9,891 nucleotides of DNA. Origin: Allosphingosinicella sp. GTDB taxonomy: Bacteria > Pseudomonadota > Alphaproteobacteria > Sphingomonadales > Sphingomonadaceae. This document shows positions 1 through 7,240 of this stretch, in pieces. The translations under genes were made by a program, and so were the position numbers. How positions within the stretch are numbered: the first letter of the stretch is position 1; the number at the start of each line of letters is the position of its first letter. The DNA is taken from the NCBI GenBank assembly GCA_030146745.1, contig JASLBD010000043.1, positions 1 to 9,891 on the forward strand, in the 5' to 3' direction. A model generated the notes under the pieces. That model saw only the letters and a program-made list of their open reading frames with translations, made no database searches and was not told the origin of the DNA.

Positions 1-436
1 GGACGATGCCCTGGGTGCCGATGTAGATCCACGAGCCGGCCGTCATCTGGCCGTACATCATCAGCCCCTTGCGATCGAGCGCGTGGAAATGGTCCCAGGT
101 CGACCATTTCGACACCAGGTTGGAATTGGCGATCAGCACCCGGGGGGCGTCGGGGTGGGTGCGGAAGACCCCGACCGGCTTGCCCGACTGGACGAGCAGG
201 GTCTCGTCCCCGTCGAGCCGCTCCAGGGTCTCGACGATCCGGTCGAAGCTCGTCCAGTCCCGCGCCGCCCGGCCTATCCCGCCGTAGACGACCAGCTCCT
301 CGGGCGCCTCGGCGACCGAGGGATCGAGGTTGTTCTGGAGCATTCGCACGGCCGCCTCGGTGGCCCAGGATCTGGCGACGAGGTCGGGACCGGTACGGGC
401 GCGGATGGAGCGGCTGTTGTCGCGTCTTGAAAGCAT
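1..436 (-). CDS. hutU: urocanate hydratase (urocanase), N-terminal part, cut by window edge
   Basis: Urocanase uses tightly bound NAD+ to hydrate urocanate to 4-imidazolone-5-propionate, the second step of histidine breakdown, in the cytoplasm. The minus strand reads from ATG at 436-434 for 145 codons to the window edge, about a quarter of a family protein of roughly 550 residues. Recognisable family stretches are the NNLDP motif near residues 35-39, [11 protein letters not shown] near 51-61, [11 protein letters not shown] near 81-91, [10 protein letters not shown] near 99-108 and [15 protein letters not shown] at 131-145; the Gly-rich parts belong to the NAD-binding region of the family. The start fits because family homology begins within a few residues of it. 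It lies 114 bases downstream of the hutI stop on the same strand, so co-transcription is likely, but a hairpin-forming repeat sits between them and ends about 14 bases before this start. The remainder, and probably hutH, lie to the left of the window. Confidence 0.95.
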   Translation of the reverse strand, partial: MLSRRDNSRSIRARTGPDLVARSWATEAAVRMLQNNLDPSVAEAPEELVVYGGIGRAARDWTSFDRIVETLERLDGDETLLVQSGKPVGVFRTHPDAPRVLIANSNLVSKWSTWDHFHALDRKGLMMYGQMTAGSWIYIGTQGIV

Positions 437-550
437 CTTCACCCACTACCCCGTTCACCCTGAGCCTGTCGAAGGGCTTTCCTTCTCCTCCCCTAGAAAC
501 AAGGAAGGGGCTTCGACAAGCTCAGCCCGAACGGTGGAGGTGGGCGCACC
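437..550. other. hutI-hutU intergenic spacer
   Basis: This 114-base gap between hutI and hutU is almost entirely an inverted repeat (451-534). The remaining bases next to hutU carry a purine-rich leader (GGGTGAAG on the minus strand, directly before the ATG) that could serve as its ribosome binding site. I see no gene and no independent promoter. Confidence 0.6.
451..534. repeat. REP-like imperfect palindrome inside the hut operon
   Basis: The left arm (451-477, containing GAGCCTGTCGAAGGGC) and the right arm (507-534, containing GGCTTCGACAAGCTCAGCCC) are inverted copies of one motif with a few mismatches. They are separated by about 29 bases that themselves hold complementary CCTTCC and GGAAGG runs. 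The core, GCTGAGCTTGTCGAAGC and variants, is known to me as a dispersed extragenic repeat of sphingomonads and some other GC-rich proteobacteria. A transcript of either strand would fold into a long hairpin. Its place between hutI and hutU suggests an effect on mRNA stability or on the relative expression of the two genes, which is inference. No transposase or terminal target duplication is visible. Confidence 0.75.
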
Positions 551-1762
551 TCACGAATCCACCCCGGCCACGATCCTTCGCTCCGGCCCCGGCAAGCCGA
601 TCCAGTAAGCGAGCTCGGCCGGGCGGCTCACCCGCCAGATGCACAGGTCCGCGGCCTTGCCGGTGGAGATCGTGCCCACGTCCCTCTCCAGCCCGAGCGC
701 CTTGGCGGCATGGACGGTCATGCCCGCCAGGGCCTCCTGCGGAGTCAGTCCGAACAGGGTGCAGGCCATGCTCAGCATCAGGGTCGGCGAGAGGACGGGG
801 GAGGTGCCCGGGTTGCAGTCTGTCGCCACCGCCATGGGCACGCCGTGGCGGCGCAGAAGGTCCACGGGCGGCTTTCTCGTCTCCCGGAGGGCGTAGAAGG
901 CGCCCGGCAGGAGCACGGCCACCATCCCGGCGCGGGCCATGGCCCCGACCCCCGCTTCGTCGGCATGTTCGAGATGGTCGGCCGAGAGCGCCCCGAACTC
1001 GGCCGCCAGAGCGGCCCCGTTCAGGTTCGAAAGCTGCTCGGCGTGGAGCTTGACCCTCAGGCCATGCTCGTCCGCCGCCTCGAACAGCGAGCGCACCTCG
1101 TCGGCGGTGAACCCGATCCCCTCGCAATAGGCGTCGACCGCCTTCGCCAGCCCGGCCTCCGCGGCCGCCGGGATCATCTCGTCCATGGCCAGGTGGACGA
1201 ACTGCTCGCGGCTCTCCTTATGCTCGGGGGGCAATGCGTGCAGGGCGAGCAAAGTCGGAACCACCCGCACCGCCTCGCTCTCGCCGAGCGCCTTCGCCGC
1301 TTCGAGCATCTTGATCTCGCTCGGGACGTCGAGCCCGTAGCCCGACTTGATCTCGACCGTCGTCACCCCGCCCCTCATCAGCGCCCGAAGGCGCGGGCGG
1401 GCCTGCTCGACCAGCTCTTCCAGCGAGGCGAATCGGGTCGCCTTGACCGAGGAGACGATGCCGCCGCCGGAGCGGGCGATCTCCTCGTAGGTCGCGCCGT
1501 TCAGCCTCTGCTCGAATTCCGCGGAGCGGTTGCCTCCGAAGACGAGGTGGGTGTGGCAGTCGATCAGCCCGGGAGTCACCCAGGCGCCGCCCTGCGGTTC
1601 GATCGACTTCGCGCGGTATCCGGCCAGGTCGATCCGCCGCCCGACCCGGACGATCCGCCCATCCTGGATCCCGATCGCTCCGTCCTCGATCGCCCCGAAG
1701 GCGCCCGGCACGGCGGGGTCCATGGTTGCGACATGGCAGTCGGTGATCAGTCGGTCCCACAT
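551..1762 (-). CDS. hutI: imidazolonepropionase
   Basis: A cytoplasmic amidohydrolase that opens the imidazolone ring of 4-imidazolone-5-propionate to give N-formimino-L-glutamate, the third step of histidine degradation. Starting at ATG 1762-1760 the product has 403 residues, the usual family length. The frame is open for 36 more codons, but that extension is not family-like and runs through the intergenic palindrome into hutG. Visible motifs are the metal-binding HTH in [13 protein letters not shown] (His70, His72), the substrate-binding block [15 protein letters not shown] (88-102) followed by VKATR (106-110), His240 in KLHAEQ, His263 in ADHLEH, and the metal-ligand Asp315 in [10 protein letters not shown]. 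These match the mononuclear metal site of the HutI family. The gene is divergent from hutG and precedes hutU on the same strand. The ribosome binding site is weak: only AAGAAGCGAG precedes the ATG. Confidence 0.97.
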   Translation of the reverse strand: MWDRLITDCHVATMDPAVPGAFGAIEDGAIGIQDGRIVRVGRRIDLAGYRAKSIEPQGGAWVTPGLIDCHTHLVFGGNRSAEFEQRLNGATYEEIARSGGGIVSSVKATRFASLEELVEQARPRLRALMRGGVTTVEIKSGYGLDVPSEIKMLEAAKALGESEAVRVVPTLLALHALPPEHKESREQFVHLAMDEMIPAAAEAGLAKAVDAYCEGIGFTADEVRSLFEAADEHGLRVKLHAEQLSNLNGAALAAEFGALSADHLEHADEAGVGAMARAGMVAVLLPGAFYALRETRKPPVDLLRRHGVPMAVATDCNPGTSPVLSPTLMLSMACTLFGLTPQEALAGMTVHAAKALGLERDVGTISTGKAADLCIWRVSRPAELAYWIGLPGPERRIVAGVDS

Positions 1763-1776
1763 GGCTCGCTTCTTAA

Positions 1777-1800
1777 CCTTTGCCCGATTAAGGGCAAAGG
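1777..1800. promoter_or_regulatory. perfect 9-bp inverted repeat between divergent hutI and hutG (candidate operator)
   Basis: CCTTTGCCC (1777-1785) and GGGCAAAGG (1792-1800) are exact reverse complements separated by six bases (GATTAA). The palindrome fills most of the 40-base gap between the hutI start (1762) and the hutG start (1803), and its right arm overlaps the AAGGG that is the best ribosome binding site for hutG. Perfect dyad symmetry in a divergent catabolic promoter region is typical of an operator for a dimeric regulator such as a hut repressor, but no regulator gene is in the window. It does not resemble the TGTATATACA-type HutC site known from other bacteria. It could alternatively act as an RNA hairpin in the hutG leader. 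Confidence 0.5.
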
Positions 1801-1802
1801 CC

Positions 1803-2672
1803 ATGAGCTGGAAATCCATCGCTGACTTGATCGGCAGCGAGGGCCAGGTCGCGATCCTGGGGGCTCCCATGGAATCCGGTTCGGTGACTCCGGGCCGCTG
1901 CGACCTCGCCCCCGAAACCTTGCGCCGCGTCCTCAGGCGCTTCTCGACCTACAATGTCGAGACGGGCGCCGAGCTGTTGCTCCCGATCCGGGACCTCGGC
2001 GACGTTCCGGTCCAGGGCGTCAGTCCGGCCGAAGGCTTCGCGCCGATCCGCGATGCCGCGGCCGCATCGGTCGCGGAGCACCGCCTGACCCTCCTCATCG
2101 GCGGCAACAATGCGGTGACCCGCCCGGCGGTGCACGCGCTCGGCCTTCCGCTCGCCAAGGTCGGCCTGATCACTCTCGACGCTCATTTCGACCTTCGCGA
2201 CACGTCGGCCGGGCCGATGAACGGCAATCCGGTCCGCTGCCTGATCGAGGACGGCCTGCCCGGCTCCAACATCTGCCAGATCGGCCTCGCGCCCTACGCC
2301 AATACGGCGAGGATGCACTCCGACGCGCTCGCTTTCGGCATCGGAATCTACACGATGGCGGACTGCCTGGAGCGTGGGATGCTCGCCGTGCTCAACCACG
2401 TCCTCGCCCGCTTCGTCCACCTCGAGGCGCTGGCCGTCGATTTCGACATCGACGTCATCGACCGGAGCCAATGCCCCGGAGCCCCCGGCGCCCGGCCCGG
2501 CGGAATGCCGGCCTCGATGTTCCTCGCGGCGGCGCGCCGTCTGGCGGCGGAACCCAGGGTCAGGCTGGTCGACCTCACCGAATTCGACCCGAGCCTCGAC
2601 GTCAGCGACATCACGGCGCTGACGGCGGGACGCTGGGTATGCGAGATACTGGCGGGGTTCGCGGGGCGCTGA
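1803..2672 (+). CDS. hutG: formimidoylglutamase-like enzyme, arginase/ureohydrolase fold
   Basis: A 289-residue protein of the arginase/agmatinase/formimidoylglutamase family. Next to hutI and hutU the natural role is cleavage of N-formimino-L-glutamate to glutamate and formamide, the last hut step. Visible family motifs are an N-terminal [19 protein letters not shown] (16-34), the metal-binding DAHFDLRD (126-133), FDIDVID (214-220) with Asp215 and Asp217, and DLTEFDP (257-263) near the C-terminus. The usual GGDH/GGGH motif, whose His is a manganese ligand, is replaced by GGNN at 100-103. The enzyme therefore differs from the classical binuclear site, although the other ligands remain. ATG 1803 was chosen because AAGGG lies eight bases upstream and family homology begins about residue 15; another in-frame ATG at 1761 overlaps the hutI start codon and has no ribosome binding site. 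The substrate is inferred from context. Confidence 0.85.
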   Translation: MSWKSIADLIGSEGQVAILGAPMESGSVTPGRCDLAPETLRRVLRRFSTYNVETGAELLLPIRDLGDVPVQGVSPAEGFAPIRDAAAASVAEHRLTLLIGGNNAVTRPAVHALGLPLAKVGLITLDAHFDLRDTSAGPMNGNPVRCLIEDGLPGSNICQIGLAPYANTARMHSDALAFGIGIYTMADCLERGMLAVLNHVLARFVHLEALAVDFDIDVIDRSQCPGAPGARPGGMPASMFLAAARRLAAEPRVRLVDLTEFDPSLDVSDITALTAGRWVCEILAGFAGR

Positions 2673-2887
2673 TTTGCCTCCCCATGCGGAGCATGGGGAG
2701 GGGGACCACATGAAATGTGGTGGAGGGGTAGAAGGCGCAGGCTTTCGCCGTCTCGCACCATATCCTCGGAATCTACGGCAGCTACCCTTCCACCATGCTT
2801 CGTCTAGTCCCCGTCCCCAGGAGCTTCGCGGGCAGGGAGGATCGGAGCCGGCCTTGCTTGCGGCAGCCAGGCGCGTAAGCTGCGGTA
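2673..2887. other. 215-base intergenic region downstream of hutG
   Basis: It is occupied mostly by palindromic repeat copy 1 (2675-2840). The remaining 47 bases before the next start contain no strong promoter or ribosome binding site that I can recognise. Two short plus-strand open frames cross it, but they span the repeat and resemble nothing. Confidence 0.6.
2675..2840. repeat. palindromic repeat element, copy 1 (166 bp)
   Basis: This is a composite palindrome made of hairpins. The left end forms a perfect 11-bp stem, CCTCCCCATGC paired with GCATGGGGAGG (2677-2701) with a three-base loop. It is followed by CCACAT-GAA-ATGTGG (2706-2720) and GGAGGGGTA. A centre of about 50 bases begins with GGCGCAGGCTTTCGCCG (2734-2750). 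The right end repeats the left half in inverted, more diverged form (TACCCTTCCACCATGC from 2783, on to about 2840). Copy 2 at 5396-5556 has the same ends and related central blocks, so this is a mobile or dispersed element rather than a one-off. It begins two bases after the hutG stop codon. It encodes no protein and resembles a MITE or BIME-like unit typical of sphingomonads. Confidence 0.8.
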
Positions 2888-4138
2888 ATGCGTCTTCCAG
2901 CTCCGCTAGCCGCCGCGTCGATTGCAATCGCCTGGGCGCTCGCCGGCGGCGCCACGGCTCCGCCGGCGCCCCAGCCGGACCCGTCGCTTCGGGCGCTCGA
3001 GCAGTTTTCGGCAGGAGACTATCTAAACTCCATCGAAGCGCTCGAACGAGCCGCTTTCGATGAATCGGGAAAAGTCGCAGACGCCAGGGCGTACCAGATG
3101 TGGTACCAGCTCAGGCCGATGATCGGTGGCTACGCTCCGCCGCCGACCCTTCCCCCGACGGCACGGCCGCTTGCGGAGGGAGACGCGGAGCGTTTACGCG
3201 CCGCGTTTGCCCAGGACGCCTTGTCGGCGATCCGCGCTGAAGCGGCGAAGACCCGTATCGTCATCCTCAACGAGGCGCACCACAGCCCCCGCGACCGCGC
3301 CTTCGCGCTCAAAGTGGCTCGCACCCTGCGCCCGCTGGGGTACAACATCCTCGCCGCAGAAGCCTTTGCTAACGCCGATTGGGGGGAGGAGGAGAGTCCC
3401 ATCGCACAGCTGCAACGTGACGGATATCCACGTCTGAACACCGGTCACTATATACACGACCCGGTATTCGCGGACTTCATCCGTCAAGCGCTGGCGCTGG
3501 GATTCCGCCCCCGGGCCTATGAGCAGAAACGAAGCCAGTCCTCCCCGGGCGGGGGCATCGCGGAGCGGGAGCAAGCGCAGGCGGAGAATATCGCGGGGAT
3601 TCTTGCCGCCAATCCCGGTGCGAAGGTCTTCGTTTTTGTCGGATTCAGCCACGTCCTGGAGGCGCCGGTCGATCGCGACGGCAAATCTAATGAGTGGATG
3701 GCGGCCCGTCTCAAGAAGTTGACCGGCGTGGATCCGTTTACCATCGACCAGGCCAATGTCGGGGAGGCCGCCACGAACCGCTGGGGGCGGGAAGCCCAGG
3801 CGCTGGTCGCGCCTCGGATCCGCAAGGCATCGGTATTTCGGCTAGGCGGCGGTTACGTGAAGGTCGGGGACAATGCCCATGCCGTCGATCTGCAGGTCTT
3901 CCAGCCCCGCACTCAATTGGTTCACGGCCGCCCTACCTGGCTGAAGCAGATGAGCCGAAAAGCGTATCCCGTACCTTCCAATCTCCTCCCTTCAGAGGGC
4001 CGCCGGCTGGTCCAGGCATTTCTTGCCAATGAAGGCAAGGGCGCGATCCCGATCGATCAGGTGCTCGTCGAATCCGGAAACCCGGTCCCCAGCCTGATGC
4101 TGCCGAAGAGGCCCGTCCGCTACGCCGTCCAGGACTAG
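2888..4138 (+). CDS. exported protein of the EreA/ChaN-like (Tiki/TraB-type) superfamily
   Basis: A 416-residue protein. Residues 1-24 look like a Sec signal peptide: a short basic start, a hydrophobic core around 6-19 and an ATA-PP cleavage region. Residues 118-260 show the layout of the EreA/ChaN superfamily (erythromycin esterase-like and haem-uptake ChaN-like proteins): a strand then [12 protein letters not shown] (126-137, Glu129 and His131/132), [11 protein letters not shown] (150-160, Glu158), a helix with REQAQAENI (227-235), and [11 protein letters not shown] (246-256, His255). These His and Glu residues are the expected metal or catalytic positions of the fold. Substrate is unknown: macrolide esterase, haem binding or a peptidase are all possible, and I would not name it EreA. 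The C-terminal part (about 300-416) is not recognised. The stop codon overlaps that of the convergent oxidoreductase by four bases. The ribosome binding site is weak. Confidence 0.75.
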   Translation: MRLPAPLAAASIAIAWALAGGATAPPAPQPDPSLRALEQFSAGDYLNSIEALERAAFDESGKVADARAYQMWYQLRPMIGGYAPPPTLPPTARPLAEGDAERLRAAFAQDALSAIRAEAAKTRIVILNEAHHSPRDRAFALKVARTLRPLGYNILAAEAFANADWGEEESPIAQLQRDGYPRLNTGHYIHDPVFADFIRQALALGFRPRAYEQKRSQSSPGGGIAEREQAQAENIAGILAANPGAKVFVFVGFSHVLEAPVDRDGKSNEWMAARLKKLTGVDPFTIDQANVGEAATNRWGREAQALVAPRIRKASVFRLGGGYVKVGDNAHAVDLQVFQPRTQLVHGRPTWLKQMSRKAYPVPSNLLPSEGRRLVQAFLANEGKGAIPIDQVLVESGNPVPSLMLPKRPVRYAVQD

Positions 4139-5358
4139 GCGAGTTCCTTCAGCTGCACCGAGGTGTCCGCAAGCCGCCCGGGCTCGATCGCCCGTCGCTC
4201 CAGCACCAGCTTGCGGCCCTGCACATAATCCCGGGTGGAATTGACGCAGTCGAGGGCTATCACGCGGCCGTCGAGCAGGTAGACGACCGAGAAGCTGCGC
4301 TCCTCGCGGCGGCCTCGAACCACCGTCCTGTCGTAGCCGACCGACAGGCCCACCGTCTGAAGACGCAGGTCGTATTGGTTGGACCAGAACCAGGGCACGG
4401 CTTCGTAAGGCTGCGGGGCCCCCGTTATCGAACGGGCCGCCGTCGCCGCCTGGTCGTGAGCGTTCTGGACCGATTCGAGGCGGATCCTCAGGCCCCCGGC
4501 GAACCGGTTCTCATGGGCGGCGCAGTCGCCGACCGCATAGACGTCCGGGAGGCTGGTCCGGCAGTAAGCGTCGACGTCCACCCCGTTCGCGCCCGCGGCG
4601 CCCGCGGCGAGCAGCGGCGCCACTGCGGCCTCGACTCCGATCCCGACGATCGCCATCTCGGCCTCGATCGTGGCCCCGTCCTGGAGCCGGACCGCCGCGA
4701 CCCGCCCCGATTCGCCGAGGATGGAGGCGACCGCGGCGCCGAGGCGGACGTCGACCCCTTGGGCTCTATGCTCGGCCGCGTAGAAATCCGAAATCTCCGG
4801 CCCCGCCACCCTGGCCAGAACCCGATCCAGGGCCTCGAGAAGCACCACTTCCTTGCCGAGCTTGCGAAGCACCGCCGCCGTCTCGAGGCCTATGTATCCA
4901 CCGCCGATGACCGCGACGCGCCGGGCCCCGTCCAGCTCCGCGCGGATCGAATCGGCGTCGGACTTGCGCCGAACGAGATGGACTCCTTCAAGGTCGCCGC
5001 CCTCGCAGCCGAGCCGGCGCGGATTGCCCCCCGTGGCCCAGATCAGGGTTCCGTAGCCGAAGCGCCCGTCTCCCTCGGCGGTCAGCACCTTCGCCTCCGG
5101 ATCGACGGCCGCGATCGTCGTGCCGAGGACGAGGCCGATGCCCCGCTCCGCCCAAAAGGCGTCGGGACGGGCGAGCATCCGCTCGAACGCCTTTTCCCCG
5201 GCGAGATATTCCTTGGAAAGGGGCGGCCGCTCGTAGGGCGGCTCGGCCTCCGCCCCGATCAGGGCGATGGAGCCGGTGAAGCCGAGCTGCCGAAGCTGGA
5301 TCGCGGCCTGGGCGCCGGCATGTCCGGCGCCGACGATGACGATGTCGTAATGGGTCAC
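4135..5358 (-). CDS. FAD-dependent NAD(P)H-ferredoxin reductase (putidaredoxin/rhodocoxin reductase type)
   Basis: This 407-residue flavoprotein would transfer electrons from NAD(P)H through FAD to a small iron-sulfur ferredoxin serving a monooxygenase or dioxygenase. In order it shows the FAD dinucleotide-binding loop [11 protein letters not shown] (9-19), [12 protein letters not shown] (41-52) typical of the CamA/ThcD/BphA4 family, ATGG (108-111), the pyridine nucleotide loop [12 protein letters not shown] (150-161) with an acidic Glu175 at the end of the next strand (suggesting NADH), the second FAD motif VYAVGDCA (273-280), [12 protein letters not shown] (293-304) and the reductase C-terminal domain from about 320 ([16 protein letters not shown]). 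The start is GTG at 5358-5356: an in-frame TAG lies just upstream and the FAD motif begins at the usual distance. No strong ribosome binding site precedes it. It is downstream of yqiK on the same strand across a repeat element. No ferredoxin or oxygenase gene is adjacent, so the partner is unknown. Confidence 0.9.
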   Translation of the reverse strand: MTHYDIVIVGAGHAGAQAAIQLRQLGFTGSIALIGAEAEPPYERPPLSKEYLAGEKAFERMLARPDAFWAERGIGLVLGTTIAAVDPEAKVLTAEGDGRFGYGTLIWATGGNPRRLGCEGGDLEGVHLVRRKSDADSIRAELDGARRVAVIGGGYIGLETAAVLRKLGKEVVLLEALDRVLARVAGPEISDFYAAEHRAQGVDVRLGAAVASILGESGRVAAVRLQDGATIEAEMAIVGIGVEAAVAPLLAAGAAGANGVDVDAYCRTSLPDVYAVGDCAAHENRFAGGLRIRLESVQNAHDQAATAARSITGAPQPYEAVPWFWSNQYDLRLQTVGLSVGYDRTVVRGRREERSFSVVYLLDGRVIALDCVNSTRDYVQGRKLVLERRAIEPGRLADTSVQLKELA

Positions 5359-5559
5359 GGGCGGGATCTAATGGGACGCGGACGGCGCCGCCACTTGCCT
5401 CCCCCTGCGAAGCACGGGGAGGGGGACCGCCGAAGGTGGTGGAGGGGTGACATGGCGCAGGCTTCTGCCGTCCAGAACTCTACTTCCGACGCCACGGCAG
5501 TTACCCCCTCCACCATGTTTCGCATGGTCCCCCTCCCCATCTGCGATGGGGAGGCAGAA
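5359..5559. other. 201-base region between yqiK and the oxidoreductase gene
   Basis: Palindromic repeat copy 2 occupies 5396-5556. The 37 bases between it and the GTG start of the oxidoreductase contain an in-frame TAG and no clear promoter, so whether the oxidoreductase has its own transcript or is read through from yqiJK cannot be told. Confidence 0.5.
5396..5556. repeat. palindromic repeat element, copy 2 (161 bp)
   Basis: The ends are exact inverted copies, TGCCTCCCC (5396-5404) and GGGGAGGCA (5548-5556). Inside the right end is CCTCCCCATC-TGC-GATGGGGAGG (5532-5554), a perfect 10-bp hairpin, next to ACCATG/CATGGT (5512-5528). The left end has the matching but less perfect pair. The centre shares GGCGCAGGCTTCTGCCG (5454-5470) and CACGGCAGTTACCCCCTCCA (5493-5512) with the corresponding parts of copy 1 at 2675-2840. 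On the minus strand the element begins three bases after the yqiK stop codon. It encodes no protein. Confidence 0.85.
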
Positions 5560-7239
5560 TCACTCCTTCGGCGCCTCGACCGACACCGCGACCAGCGGCT
5601 CCTCGGCCTGGGGAGCCGCCGCCGCGCCGCCGTTGGCGCCGCCGACGAGGTTCTCCAGGGACGACCCGTCGAAGCCGAGCTCCTTCATCAGTCCGTCGAC
5701 GATCGGCGCCTGGGCGCGGTAGCGAAGCGCCGCGGCGACGGCGCTGGAGGCGAGGTTGCCCTCGCCGCCCGAGCTTGCGCCGGCGCCGCCACCGTTGGAG
5801 CCGCCGGAAAGCCCTTCGACCTGGACGATCTTGATCGAATCGATCGCCTCCATCGGCTTGGCGGCCTCGCGGACGACTTCCGGAAGCACCTTGAGCAAGG
5901 CCATCTTGGTCTGGAGCGAGATCTGGTCGGAGGAGAGCAAATTCGCCGCCTCGTTGATCGCGCGCTGGCCGGCCGCCTCAACCTCGAAGCGGACCCGCGA
6001 AGCCTCGGCGCGAAGCTTCTCGGCCTCGGCCTCGCCCTCGGCGCCGAGCCGCATGGCCTCGGCGCGGTCGGCGGCGGCCTGCTTCTCGGCGTCGGCCTGG
6101 ACCTTGATGCCGATCGCCGAGCGCTCGGCCTCGCGGCTGGCGTCGATCAGCTCGATCCGCTTCACGCGCTCCGCGATCTCCGTCTCGCGCGCGGTCCCGA
6201 CCTTTTCCTCGGCCGCGACGGCGGCGGCACGGGCGGTGTCGGCCTCGGCCTTGGCCTGGCTTTCCTCGCGGCTCTTGTTCTGGATCGCGATCTGCTGCTC
6301 CTGGCGGGCGATCTCGACCGCCTGGGTCTGGGCGATCCTGGCCTGCTCGACGACCTTGTTGGCCTCGATCTGGGCGCTGTCGACCTGGCGCTTGGCGGTG
6401 ATCTTGGCCTCGTCGGCCTCACGCTGCCGCTCGGCCTGCTGCTGGGCGACCTCGGCATTCTGGGCGGCGCGCCGGACCTCGACCTCGCGCTCCTGCTCGA
6501 GCCTAGCGAATTCGGTGTCGCGGCCGATCTCGAAGCTCTTGCGGGCCGCCTCGAGATTCTTCGCCTCGATCTGGACGCGGGTCTCCTGCTCGATGTCGTT
6601 GCGCGCCTTGCGGCGGAGTTCGATCTGCTCGGTGAGCTTGGTCAGGCCCTCCGCGTCGAAGGCGTTGTTGGCGTTGAAATGCTCGATCGAGGTCTGGTCG
6701 AGCCCGGTCAGCGACACCGATTCGAGCTCGAGGCCGTTCATCGCGAGATCGGCCGAGGAGACCTGCTGCACCTTCTGGACGAACTCGCTGCGCTGCTCGT
6801 GAAGCTGGTTCATCGTCATTCCCGCGGCGACGGACCGCAGCGCGTCGACGAACTTGCCTTCGATCAGCTCCTTCAGATTCTCCGGATGCATGGTGCGAAG
6901 GCCGAGGGTCTGGGCGGCGATGGCGATCGATTCGCGGTCGGGCCGGACCCGGACGTAGAATTCCGCCTTCACGTCGATGCGGAGGCGATCGAGCGTGATC
7001 AGCGCATCGACATTCTTGCGCTCGACGGCGAGGCGGACGGTGTTGAGGTTGACCGGCATGGTCTCGTGGAGGACCGGGAGGACCAGGGCGCCGCCGTTGA
7101 TCACGACCTTCTCGCCGCCGAAGCCGGTGCGCACGAAGCCGATCTCCTTGGTGGCGCGGCGGTAGAGGCGGGTGATGATCAGCCCCAAAACGAGCAGGGC
7201 GGCCAATACGATGCCTGCATAGATGGCCATCTGGACCAT
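5560..7239 (-). CDS. yqiK: flotillin-like SPFH-domain membrane protein YqiK
   Basis: A 559-residue flotillin, close to the usual YqiK length of about 550. Flotillins oligomerise at the inner face of the cytoplasmic membrane and organise lipid microdomains; YqiK-type proteins have been linked to membrane order and motility. A single transmembrane segment lies at about 5-23, followed by the SPFH/band-7 domain (about 30-195, with GFGGEKVVINGGALVLPVLH at 39-58). A long Ala/Glu/Arg-rich coiled coil follows (about 200-430), then the conserved tail with a block at 431-475 (AANLLSSDQISLQTKMALLK), a Gly/Ser-rich linker (477-494) and a variable Ala/Pro-rich end. The start ATG 7239-7237 has AGGAGAG a few bases upstream, inside the end of yqiJ, and only one base separates the yqiJ stop from it, so the two are translated together. 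The stop is followed after three bases by repeat copy 2. Confidence 0.95.
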   Translation of the reverse strand: MVQMAIYAGIVLAALLVLGLIITRLYRRATKEIGFVRTGFGGEKVVINGGALVLPVLHETMPVNLNTVRLAVERKNVDALITLDRLRIDVKAEFYVRVRPDRESIAIAAQTLGLRTMHPENLKELIEGKFVDALRSVAAGMTMNQLHEQRSEFVQKVQQVSSADLAMNGLELESVSLTGLDQTSIEHFNANNAFDAEGLTKLTEQIELRRKARNDIEQETRVQIEAKNLEAARKSFEIGRDTEFARLEQEREVEVRRAAQNAEVAQQQAERQREADEAKITAKRQVDSAQIEANKVVEQARIAQTQAVEIARQEQQIAIQNKSREESQAKAEADTARAAAVAAEEKVGTARETEIAERVKRIELIDASREAERSAIGIKVQADAEKQAAADRAEAMRLGAEGEAEAEKLRAEASRVRFEVEAAGQRAINEAANLLSSDQISLQTKMALLKVLPEVVREAAKPMEAIDSIKIVQVEGLSGGSNGGGAGASSGGEGNLASSAVAAALRYRAQAPIVDGLMKELGFDGSSLENLVGGANGGAAAAPQAEEPLVAVSVEAPKE

Positions 7240-7240
7240 G

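Noticed and set aside
1761..1763. Upstream ATG for hutG sharing CATG with the hutI start
   Set aside because: It has no ribosome binding site, and the added 14 residues are encoded by the palindromic gap; ATG 1803 has AAGGG at good spacing.
710..1825. A 371-codon plus-strand open frame opposite hutI
   Set aside because: It is antisense to the intact hutI motifs and has no recognisable domain of its own.
2675..2840. CRISPR array or insertion sequence
   Set aside because: There are no regularly spaced direct repeats with spacers and no transposase frame, only nested inverted repeats.
2854..2881. Possible -35/-10 pair (TTGCTT, 16 bases, TAAGCT) before the EreA/ChaN-like gene
   Set aside because: The match is poor and would place the transcription start almost at the start codon, so the support is too weak to annotate.
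1788..2927. A 379-codon minus-strand open frame opposite hutG
   Set aside because: It is antisense to hutG, extends across repeat copy 1 and has low-complexity Arg/Asp-rich composition.
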